From contig CAYXTP010000018.1 in assembly GCA_964467985.1 (NCBI GenBank), positions 1 to 56,353 on the forward strand: 56,353 nucleotides of DNA. Direction: 5' to 3'. Shown here piece after piece: positions 10,201 through 17,261 of the stretch (position 1 is its first letter; each line of letters begins with the position of its first letter). This DNA comes from GCA-2720975 sp964467985. Its GTDB lineage: Bacteria; Planctomycetota; UBA1135; GCA-002686595. A model generated the notes under the pieces. It saw nothing but the letters and a program-made list of their open reading frames with translations, made no database searches and was not told where the DNA came from. A program made the translations under genes and the position numbers.

Positions 10201-10588
10201 CCACCAGGTGAACCACCTTGCCTGTTCACCCAGCGGCGAGTTCGTCGCCGCTACGAGTTACGATCCGGATGACCGCGCGCTCTATGTACTCGACCTGAAG
10301 ACGGGTGTGATCCAGTCCCACGAAGGTAACGTCAAGCCGTTCTGCCTTACCTTCTCCCACGACAGTTCACGCATCGTGACGGGCAACCGGGACGATGGAA
10401 CTGTCAGCCTCTGGGATGTACGGCGCGGATTGACGCTCGCCCTGTCAGGCCTCGAGGGCGCAATCCAATGGGTTGCGGTCTCTCCCGACGGACGGCGAAT
10501 CGCGGCGGTCGACAGTGCCGGCGTTCATCGGGTCTGGGATGCGGGCCCCAACGGGCTCGACGATGGGGGCGGATCCAAGGATCGCTGA
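7223..10588 (+). CDS. Transmembrane Ser/Thr protein kinase with WD40-like sensor domain
   Basis: The 1121-residue protein begins at ATG 7223; a possible in-frame ATG at 7202 would add 7 residues. Residues 1-80 are a helical N-terminal segment common in planctomycete kinases. The kinase domain has the glycine loop IGEGGQGAVY (95-104), VALK with Lys118, HRDLKPSN from residue 212, DFG at 232-234 and YMSPEQAEG from 261, so all catalytic elements are present. A hydrophobic segment at about 386-409 is the single membrane span. The remaining roughly 700 residues are WD40-like repeats (for example VTALRWSTDGRFAWSTSLD, VRVWDAG-type ends), predicted outside the cytoplasm or as a scaffold. It probably phosphorylates the divergently encoded sigma factor or a partner. 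Its 3' end overlaps the convergent thrA-like gene by 64 bases. Confidence 0.93.
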   Translation: MDSQRFDRVAEVFDAARDLDEQARSEFLDKACARDGDLRSEVESLLAEYESSGDELEPLVHTEALRRWASDFGDETNEGGLPQVEIPGYRILSLIGEGGQGAVYEAEQDQPRRMVALKLLRPHLGGSTLERRFEREAQVLARLQHPGIATILDSGVVESPYGPLPYFALELIRGRTLVDSCEARGLSVAERVTLLAEVCDAVAHAHSKGVVHRDLKPSNVLVDEEGRARVLDFGIARLLDADLELATLETRTGQVIGTLAYMSPEQAEGQPADVDEQTDVFALGVIAFELLTGQLPRDLAGRPMPEQLKLLSEGQTTLLGSVDRSLRGDLETIIAKAMAQEKARRYRSATALAADLRRYLRKEPILARRATALYQLSRFVKRNRALSVSVCALAVALIAGTLVSLALYLDGRVSEAEALWQSYVANLTAAGAQLDAGTGGVAARLEFCPDEYKDTWEWRYLSRHSDTSLSQAESASIVHRVALGAQGLLASGGGRELPGDYGSPDFRVFLWKLDAAGQRVQFEKPLEPAHANAVRDLAFRPGGTDLVSLSRSDERQVAGEVHLWDTTEGTRIASLDCELHGILPTSLAWLPTQPDQSEAGRVAIASSSGVHIWEPTSGELQLLFSGSKVNVVTAQDAGSFTRLVVGTVNGTVEIWDMVGPAEAMLHGRVDLAQQVNVDAESYGSGVTSIEPSPDGESLLAGLEGGGLLLIDTQAGAPVASLRGHTRTVTALRWSTDGRFAWSTSLDKTLRRWDLERLECVEVRHGHAGHVTSLETLADPPLLVTGAYDRTLRVWDAGDQASVFRSSDQERSGLVYSLAFDRSGDALAWRPEKFQLGVSDLTTGSTSFTLSPFVVDSTKHPERYRGLILGVNFDPRGDALYAVYGFGGRLRRINARTGQLEATLGPELGAMRFVGFSQDGTRYAASTEVDGEWHLQVYGLETGELEVGCSWPTGIGSPTVGFTNGDRSVVHSAANRILVRDSRSGAVQQEFELPHQVNHLACSPSGEFVAATSYDPDDRALYVLDLKTGVIQSHEGNVKPFCLTFSHDSSRIVTGNRDDGTVSLWDVRRGLTLALSGLEGAIQWVAVSPDGRRIAAVDSAGVHRVWDAGPNGLDDGGGSKDR

Positions 10589-12324
10589 GATCCCTGGGTT
10601 TGTGCTTGGACCTCCTGCTCACCCCCCGGTGTGCGCGCGGCATCCCCTACCCGCTCTCTCGCCAACCGCAGCAGGTCGCCTACGACGGACTGGGCGGTGG
10701 GCCAGCGGCCGGCGCCCTTGCCCTGCAGGGTGGTCGAGGATCCGTCCGTGTAATCGATGGCGACTGCGTTGTGTTCGTCGTCCACTGCGAAGAGAGCGTC
10801 GGTTGCTGGCAGGGCCTCCAGCCGGATGGAAGCCCTGGCACCGGTGTGGAGGATCTCCAACGTCGCTACCTGGCGCAACGCGGACTCTGAGGTCTGCGCG
10901 CGGTGTCGTGCCGCCGGAGTGATCGCCTCGACTCCGCACGGTTCCCAAGACAATTCGGGTTGCCCCAAGGCGCTGGCGATCAGGCTCAGTTTTTGAGCGG
11001 CATCCTGACCGGAGAGGTCGAGTGTGGGATCGGCTTCGGCGTAACCGAGCTCCTGGGCGGTGGCCAGGGCATCGGGCAATGTTGCGCCCCGGCGAACTCG
11101 ACTCAACACGTAGTTGGCTGTCCCGTTCAACACACCTCGCAAGCGGCGGATGGGTTTCGAGTTGCGACCGCCCAGTTGTTCGAGCAGGGGCATGCTGCCG
11201 CCGACACAGGCGCCGTTCAGCAGCCGAACCCGGTGCGCAGCAGCCTCGGCTTTCAGGTGGGCACCTTGCTCGGCCATCACGGCCTTGTTGGCGGTGACCA
11301 CGTGGGACCCGTGTTTCAGGGCTGTGTGAATGGCCGCGCCCGAGAGGTCCGGATCACCAAGGGCTTCGACGACGATGTCCGCACCGGAAGCCGCTACCGC
11401 AAGGGGATCACCGGAGAGTTGCTCGGGTGGGACTCCGGACTGGGCAGCACGCTTCTGGTCACGCACGACGACTTCGGTCACGAGGAATTGGTCTGAGAGA
11501 CCCCGCAGGTGATCGAACACGCCTTTCCCGACGGTCCCCAGGCCCAGGAGCGCAATTTTGAGGGGCGGCGAGGGAGCCGGTGCTTCGACCAGTGCACTAG
11601 GCCCCGGGCCGACGCGCGTCGGAGAGCTGGAGTTGAGTGCACCGAGCTCGAAACTGAGCTGTCGAGAGCGAGCAAACTCGACCGCCTGCCGCTGCACAAT
11701 AGTCCCGCCCGCATCCAAGGCGTCGTCCCACGTGGCGACGTCAAACCGTCTCGGTGGAGTGCCGGCGGACGAGGGGTCCCATTCGTAGATCCCCTGCACG
11801 TCCTTGATCAGGCGACACGCGCAGCCCCCGAGAGCATCGGCCAGGAACAATGCCGTCAGATCGGATCCGCCGCGACCCAGGACGACCGTCCGACCCACTC
11901 CATCCTGGGCCGCGAATCCCGGGACCACCGCGACCCCCTCGCTGTCGAGGGCGGCCTCGATTCGTTCGCGGTCGACAGCTGTCGGAACCGCCTCGAGCGG
12001 ATCCCCCTGGGCGCGCAGGTCGATGGCACCTGCGCTCAGGATGCGTGCTGGGATGCCTGCCCGGTCCAAGTACAAACCAAGCAGGCCTGCGCACTGGGAT
12101 TCGCCCGTGGCCAATAGGGTCGCCGTCTTGTCAGCGGCCAGTGACGGGTGGACTTGCTTGCTCTGGGCGACTAGCTGATCGGTCGCACCCGACAGTGCTG
12201 AGACGACAGCCAGCACCGTGTGACCCTCCCGTCTCCAACGGTAGATCTCATGCACGGCGAGTTGCAGGCTGGACTCGTCGGCTAGGACCGAGCCTCCGAA
12301 CTTCAGAACGATGGGGCCCTTCAT
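10525..12324 (-). CDS. thrA: Bifunctional aspartate kinase - homoserine dehydrogenase without ACT domain
   Basis: A 599-residue fusion of the first and third enzymes of the aspartate pathway leading to threonine and methionine. The aspartate kinase part (1 to about 238) shows KFGGS at 8-12, VVSALSGATD, GRTVVLGRGGSDLTA and KDVQGIYEWDP. The homoserine dehydrogenase part starts at LKIALLGLGTVGKG (about 255) and has VVTANKAVM, NGTANYVLSRV and EADPTLDLSGQDAAQKL. Classical ThrA proteins are about 820 residues with ACT domains between the two halves. Here only about 16 residues separate them and no ACT domain follows, so allosteric threonine feedback through ACT is not expected. The start codon overlaps the stop of the upstream PLP enzyme as ATGA, implying translational coupling and control by the leader at 13647-13743. 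Confidence 0.93.
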   Translation of the reverse strand: MKGPIVLKFGGSVLADESSLQLAVHEIYRWRREGHTVLAVVSALSGATDQLVAQSKQVHPSLAADKTATLLATGESQCAGLLGLYLDRAGIPARILSAGAIDLRAQGDPLEAVPTAVDRERIEAALDSEGVAVVPGFAAQDGVGRTVVLGRGGSDLTALFLADALGGCACRLIKDVQGIYEWDPSSAGTPPRRFDVATWDDALDAGGTIVQRQAVEFARSRQLSFELGALNSSSPTRVGPGPSALVEAPAPSPPLKIALLGLGTVGKGVFDHLRGLSDQFLVTEVVVRDQKRAAQSGVPPEQLSGDPLAVAASGADIVVEALGDPDLSGAAIHTALKHGSHVVTANKAVMAEQGAHLKAEAAAHRVRLLNGACVGGSMPLLEQLGGRNSKPIRRLRGVLNGTANYVLSRVRRGATLPDALATAQELGYAEADPTLDLSGQDAAQKLSLIASALGQPELSWEPCGVEAITPAARHRAQTSESALRQVATLEILHTGARASIRLEALPATDALFAVDDEHNAVAIDYTDGSSTTLQGKGAGRWPTAQSVVGDLLRLARERVGDAARTPGGEQEVQAQTQGSQRSLDPPPSSSPLGPASQTR

Positions 12325-13547
12325 GCCTGACACCCCACAGCAACCTGCTGGGTTTCGTCGGCCGTGACGGCGGCTGCGCTCAGTGCTAGGGCGCGTTCCA
12401 GGTCCGCGAGGATCTCCTCCGTGGATTCCAGGCCGACCGATAGCCGCACGAGTCCTTCCGTGACGCCGACCTTGGCACGCTGCTCGGGACTCACCCCACC
12501 GTGGGTCATGGAGGCGGAGTGGGTCAGCAGGGTCTCGACCGAACCGACGTGTTCGACCACTCGGCAAAGCTGGACGTGGCTCAGCAGTTCCCGCGCTTGG
12601 TCGTAGCCACCCTTGAGCTCGAAGGAGAGTACGGCTCCGTGGGCTCCCAGGTGTTGGGTTGTAGCCAGGGATCCGTTCCGGAAGCCTGCAATCGTCGGGT
12701 AGTGAACCAGTTCCACATCCGGGTGCGCGTGCAAGCGGTGGGCGATGACTTCTGCTGAGCGAGACTGCTCGCGCAGGCGTAGGGGCAGGGTTTTCAGGCC
12801 CTGGAGCGTGATCCATGCATTAAACGGCGACTGAATCGAACCCGTGCACTTGCGGACGAAGCGACAGCGTTCGAGCAGCGACTCATCGCGAGCCACCAGT
12901 GCCCCGCCCAGGGCGGCGGAGTGGCCTTCGATGAACTTGGTTGTGGAGTACACAGATACGTCCGCTCCGAAATCGAGCGGGCGTTGCAAGGCTGGAGTCA
13001 GGAACGTGTTGTCCACCGCAAACAGAGCGTGCGCTTCCTTGGCGATGGCAGCGATGGCCGCCAGATCCGCCAGATCAAGGGTTGGGTTCGCAGGGGTTTC
13101 CACGAACACGAGTTGCGTCGTGGGCCGTATCGCCGCGCGTACCGCTTCCGGGCTCGAGCTGTCGACGAAACTCACCTGCACTCCCAGCCCACTGAGCACC
13201 TGTTCGAGTAGGCGTGTGGTTCCACCGTACAAGGCGCTGGAGCAGACCACGTGATCGCCACTTTTCAGAACGGCTAGGAACAGCCCAGTCTCTGCTGCCA
13301 GGCCCGTGCCGTAACAAACCCCGGGACCCACCTGTTCCAGGTTTCCGAGGGCTGTCTCCAGGGCCGAAACCGTGGGGTTGGATTCCCGTGAGTAACAGTG
13401 CTCGGCTTGACTGTTCAGGCCATCCCGGCAGAAGGTGGTGGACTGGACGATGGGGGTGATCAAGGGCTCGCCGTCTAGCTGGCCTTGCCCAGACCGGGAG
13501 CACAGGGTGCTGAAGGAAACGTTCTCTGATTGGGTGGGGGATGACAT
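12321..13547 (-). CDS. metB: Trans-sulfuration PLP enzyme (cystathionine gamma-synthase / O-acyl-homoserine sulfhydrylase type)
   Basis: A 408-residue Cys/Met-metabolism PLP-dependent enzyme. The ATG at 13547 has GGAG 7 bases upstream; an in-frame GTG at 13589 lies inside the leader hairpin region and is less likely. Family motifs are YSRESNPT, GVCYGTGLAAETG, SSALYGGTTRL, FVETPANPTLDLAD, AVDNTFLTP and the Schiff-base lysine in YSTTKFIEGH. The C-terminus shows SVETLLTHSASMTHGGVSPE, as in MetB and MetZ. It joins an activated homoserine ester with cysteine or sulfide on the way to methionine. I cannot separate cystathionine synthase from sulfhydrylase or gamma-lyase by eye. Coupling with the homoserine dehydrogenase gene and the S-box-like leader argue for methionine biosynthesis. 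Confidence 0.88.
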   Translation of the reverse strand: MSSPTQSENVSFSTLCSRSGQGQLDGEPLITPIVQSTTFCRDGLNSQAEHCYSRESNPTVSALETALGNLEQVGPGVCYGTGLAAETGLFLAVLKSGDHVVCSSALYGGTTRLLEQVLSGLGVQVSFVDSSSPEAVRAAIRPTTQLVFVETPANPTLDLADLAAIAAIAKEAHALFAVDNTFLTPALQRPLDFGADVSVYSTTKFIEGHSAALGGALVARDESLLERCRFVRKCTGSIQSPFNAWITLQGLKTLPLRLREQSRSAEVIAHRLHAHPDVELVHYPTIAGFRNGSLATTQHLGAHGAVLSFELKGGYDQARELLSHVQLCRVVEHVGSVETLLTHSASMTHGGVSPEQRAKVGVTEGLVRLSVGLESTEEILADLERALALSAAAVTADETQQVAVGCQA

Positions 13548-13646
13548 GCCGAAACTCCGTTCGGCATCCGGCGTGTCCTCGAGTGACACGGGGCGGCACT
13601 GGCGTCAGTGCCTTGTTTGGTGGATCCCGCCGGAGCGGTCCCGCCC

Positions 13647-13743
13647 ACATCATTCCCCGCGTCAAGTGAGGAGTCGGCACCGCGGCCCTGTGGGGGCTCG
13701 GTTGCCGCCCGGGACATAAATTCTCTCCCGGGACTCTGGATGC
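13647..13743 (-). promoter_or_regulatory. SAM-I (S-box) type riboswitch aptamer upstream of metB-thrA
   Basis: Read on the minus strand, the leader shows the S-box layout in order. The P1 5' arm GCATC is followed by CAGAG. A P2 stem follows with CCCGGG arms. P3 is GGC-AA-CCG (13706-13699) pairing with CGG-T-GCC (13682-13676). The joiner GACTCC includes the P4 arm, and P4 is UCCUC/GGGGA. The P1 3' arm is GATG(T) at 13651-13647. GGCAACC ... GGTGCC ... CTCC is the most conserved part of the class. P2 is shorter than the consensus and its kink-turn is atypical, so this may be a variant. The aptamer ends about 100 bases before the metB start. Two hairpins in between, GGCACT-GACGCC-AGTGCC (13612-13595) and CGTGTC/GACACG, could be the expression platform. 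Confidence 0.68.
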
Positions 13744-13794
13744 TTGGGAGGAGGCTACTGAACTCGCTGGATAATTCAACAACGAGCCATACGG

Positions 13795-13824
13795 ATATCA
13801 CGATTTAATACCTAAGCCGTGCAA
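13795..13824 (-). promoter_or_regulatory. Possible sigma-70-like promoter for metB-thrA
   Basis: On the minus strand TTGCAC (13824-13819) and TGATAT (13800-13795) are separated by 18 bases. Transcription starting near 13788 would place the S-box-like aptamer about 45 bases into the leader. The -35 part lies in the spacer of the inverted repeat at 13811-13839. Weak match, judged by position. Confidence 0.3.
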
Positions 13825-13839
13825 TAGGAAAGGCTTAGG
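13811..13839. promoter_or_regulatory. Perfect 8-bp inverted repeat between divergent genes
   Basis: CCTAAGCC and GGCTTAGG are separated by 13 bases. The repeat lies in the divergent intergenic region between the metB leader and the S9 peptidase gene, and overlaps the candidate metB promoter. It fits an operator for a dimeric repressor, or a hairpin at the 5' end of either transcript. No regulator gene is adjacent. Confidence 0.35.
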
Positions 13840-13880
13840 AGGGACTGAAATCCAAATCCCAGCGCTATCCTACGCGCACC

Positions 13881-16516
13881 ATGCACAACCACCGCCCTGC
13901 CTGCTCCGCCCTCGCACTTTCCTTCATGTCTCTGCTGTTCGTGGGTTCCTGTGCCTCGACGACTGAGGAGCCGACCCCGACCGAAGCCGTGGTGGATGCT
14001 GTCCTTCTCGAAGCGCCCGAAGATCCTGCCCCGTCCGCTTCAACGGGGGTGACGGACAACGATACCCAGGACACCGAACCGACGGGGCCGCGGCTTCTTG
14101 AACCGAATGACTACGGCCGCTTCGAGTCAATACGCGGTGGGACCCTCTCCGAAAACGGGGCGTGGTTTGCGTACGACCTCACTCGAGTAGACAAGACTCG
14201 CGAGCTGCACATCCTGTCGCTCCTGAACGATAATTTCGAAGAGCTCGTCCTGCCCTGGGCGAGTCGTGCTTCATTCTCCGCTGACGGGCTCTGGGTTGCC
14301 TGGTCAACGGGAGTTTCGGAAGAGGAGGCCAAGCGCCTGCGCGACAAGAAGAAACCCGTGCGATCTGATTGTGTGTTGCTGCGTCTGGGCGAAGAGGAGC
14401 AACGCGAGTTCCCGGGCGTCGCGCGGTTTTCGTTTGACGAGACCGGCCGCTTTCTCGCCCTGCACGGTTACACAGCCGAAGGGGCGAATGGCAAGGGCGC
14501 GGACCTGCGCATCCTCGACCTGGCGGATGAGACAGACCTGACCCTGGGCAACGTGGGTTCCTTCGCCTGGTGCGAAGCCGAGTCTCTACTGGCCATCGCC
14601 ATGAAGACGGGTTCCGATGCCGGTAACGGCGTGCAGCTGATCGATGTAGTGACCAGCACTATGCGTAACTTGGACAGCTCGAAGTCGGACTACTCGGCTC
14701 TCAGTTGGCGCGAAGACTCCANNNNNNNNNNNNNNNNNNNNNNNNNNNNNNNNNNNNNNNNNNNNNNNNNNNNNNNNNNNNNNNNNNNNNNNNNNNNNNN
14801 NNNNNNNNNNNNNNNNNNNNNGACGACAATCGCACCCTGCTCGCCGTTTGGCACCTGGACACCGATCAGCTCGTGCGTGTCGCCACAGATCCGATGAACC
14901 GTTCCCAGTTGTTGGAAGGTTGGAACTACGCCGTTGAACAGGACAGCGCGCCGTATGCCTGGGGCCAGATGTTCGGGCGTCCGTATCACGACCTGTGGGT
15001 CACCTACACCTCAACCGGCGAGCGCAGCATGCTGCTCGAGAAGGTGCGCTACTCATGGCCGAGCTCAGGCGGTAGGTACATCCTCTCATTTGATGGCACA
15101 CACTACTGGGCGGACGACTTGATCAACGGCGGCCGTGTGGCCCTGACCAAGAACATCGACGCTCAATTCGGCAACACTGAGTACGACACACCGACCGACT
15201 TGCGCCCGCCCTACGGACTCAGTGGTTGGTTGAAAGACGACGAGGCCGTCTTGCTGCGTGATCGATTCGACGTGTGGCAGGTGGCTCTCGACGGCACCGG
15301 CGGCCAGCGTCTCACCGATGGTGCGCGTGGCCAAAATCACTACCGGTTGTTGGACCTGGACCGCGAGGAGCCCGCCTATGATCGAGACCAACCTCTCTAC
15401 TTTCACTTCCGTGGGGACTGGACTGAGCACCAGGGCTTCGCCCGGCTCGATCCAGACCAAGGAATCGCGCAACCCCTGATCGAGCTGCCCAAGGGCGTCA
15501 GCAGCTTGACCAAAGCCAAAGACGCGGAGGTCTATGCGTTCCAGATCGCGGCGCGCGACGACTCACCCGACTGGTTCGTCGCTGACGCTGAGCTGGTAGA
15601 GCCCAGGCAGGTCACTGCGACCAACGACTTCTTGGACGAGTTCTACTGGACGCGCGCCGAATTGGTGGAGTGGACCAGCGACGCTGGCGTGCCGCTACAG
15701 GGCTGTCTGCTCTATCCCGCCAACCACGACCCGAACGTGAAGGCTCCGATGATCGTGTACACCTACGAGAAGCTCTCGCAACAGCTTCACAGTTGGCGCA
15801 ATCCTAGCGACACGGACTACTACAACCAGGTCGTGTGGACCCAGGCCGGGTACTTTGTCCTGTTGCCCGACATCATCTACCGCGCTCGCGAACCCGGTCC
15901 CAGCGCCCTCGATGCCGTGCGGCCGGCCGTGGCCAAGGTCGTGGAGATGGGGCTGGTTGACGCGGCCAAGGTCGGCCTGATCGGGCACTCCTGGGGTGGC
16001 TATCAAGCCGCGTACCTGCCGACGCGCACCGACATCTTCGCCGCTTCGGTTGCCGGCGCCCCCCTGACCGATTTCGTGAGTTTCATGGGCCAGATTCACT
16101 GGTCGGGTGGCATCCCGGAAACCAGCCACTGGGAAACAGGCCAGGGCCGCATGGAAGTTCCGTATTGGGAAGACCCCGAAGCGCACCGACGAAGTTCACC
16201 TTTGGAGAAGGTGCATGAGATGAACACTCCCATGCTCATGACCTTCGGTGACGACGACGGATCGGTGGACTGGGACCAGGGCACGGAGTTCTACAACTAC
16301 GCCCGTCGCGCCGGCAAGCAGATGGTCCTGCTCGTCTACGAGGGCGAAGGCCACGGCTTGCGCAAGGACGCCAACCGCCGCGACTACCACCGCCGCATCC
16401 TGGAGTGGTTCGGCCACTACCTGAAGGGCGATCCAGCGCCTGCGTGGATCACGGAAGGTGTGAAGTTGGATGACCTTGAGGAGGAACGCGGCCGACTGGC
16501 TGATCCGAAGGACTGA
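13881..16516 (+). CDS. Secreted S9-family (prolyl oligopeptidase-like) peptidase, interrupted by an assembly gap
   Basis: One gene in two visible parts. The first part (13881-14721, 280 codons) starts with a lipoprotein-like signal (LLFVGSC, Cys about residue 24), followed by a low-complexity linker and beta-propeller blades. After the 100-N run the frame is shifted by two but continues the same protein to a stop at 16516. The catalytic domain has the nucleophile in GLIGHSWGGYQ, the acid in TFGDDDGSVDW and the histidine in YEGEGHGLRKD, so the Ser-Asp-His triad is complete. S9 peptidases cleave short peptides; with a lipobox this one probably acts in the periplasm or on the outer membrane. The frame change reflects the unknown gap length and is not evidence for a real frameshift. 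Confidence 0.85.
14722..14821. other. Assembly gap of 100 N inside the S9 peptidase gene
   Basis: The run is exactly 100 N, the usual placeholder for unknown length. The flanking sequences do not overlap. The protein is in different frames on the two sides, so the true missing length is not 100 bases unless there is also a frameshift. Confidence 0.95.
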
Positions 16517-17261
16517 ATCCATCAGGCCAGGCAGACATGTCCGGGACTCCTGAGGAGAGGCTCCAGACTGATTCTGCCCCGTCGGGAGCCACGTGAAGCC
16601 CTTCCCTTCCCAGGCTCCAACATCCTCATCGACGAGACGTAGGCCCAGTGAGCTCGGGCTCGTGCAATGAGGACCCTTCCAACAATGTGCTGCGCTGCGG
16701 CCACGATCTTGGCCGCACTGACCTGTGAGCTTCACCCACGGGGGATTCCTATTATCCGCTGCGTGCCGTGTTCCCCTGCGGCCATGCCCTGTGCCCCGTT
16801 GACGGCTCCGCCGTGCGCAGGATTGCGCGTACCGGTTCCCCGCGAATACACCCGTTCGAGCGACTGGGAAACCTCCGTGCCTGAAGCCAGTGAAACGGCC
16901 TTGGGATTGCGGACTCAAGACGCAAGCGAAGCGTCGGATCGACCGTTGATATGGGATTCTGGGCAGGACTCAGTCATTGACGGAGTCTGGCCTCCGTCGA
17001 GGCCAGACATCAATTGGACCCAGCGGGACGCGCAGCACACGGACGTCATCTTCCGCAACGATGTTTCGAGCGGCTACTTCGCCAGTGGTGGGCACGGCCC
17101 TGCCCTCATCCCGAGGGAACGCTAGGGCTCGGCGGACCTTGGGACTCACGCCCCACTTGAGAGCGCATCCCCCCATCCGACCTCGCTCGGATCCACGCCG
17201 TGGGATATTCACTGACCAAGAATGTCGCGATGCGCGGGCCATGAGGGCGTAGGATCCACAG
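16517..17261. other. Gene-poor stretch with a perfect hairpin
   Basis: No convincing gene is visible in these 745 bases. A 152-codon plus-strand frame from an ATG at 16667 starts with a hydrophobic stretch but is rich in Pro, Arg and Cys and matches nothing I recognise, so I do not call it. At 16985-17008 there is a perfect 9-bp stem, GTCTGGCCT / AGGCCAGAC, with a 6-base loop and no T-tract. Confidence 0.5.

Noticed and set aside
13881..16516. A real frameshift in the S9 peptidase
   Set aside because: The frame change coincides exactly with the 100-N placeholder, so it says nothing about the real gene.
16667..17125. Plus-strand 152-codon frame with a hydrophobic start
   Set aside because: Composition is Pro/Arg/Cys-rich, no family features, no ribosome binding site, and the frame crosses the perfect hairpin at 16985.
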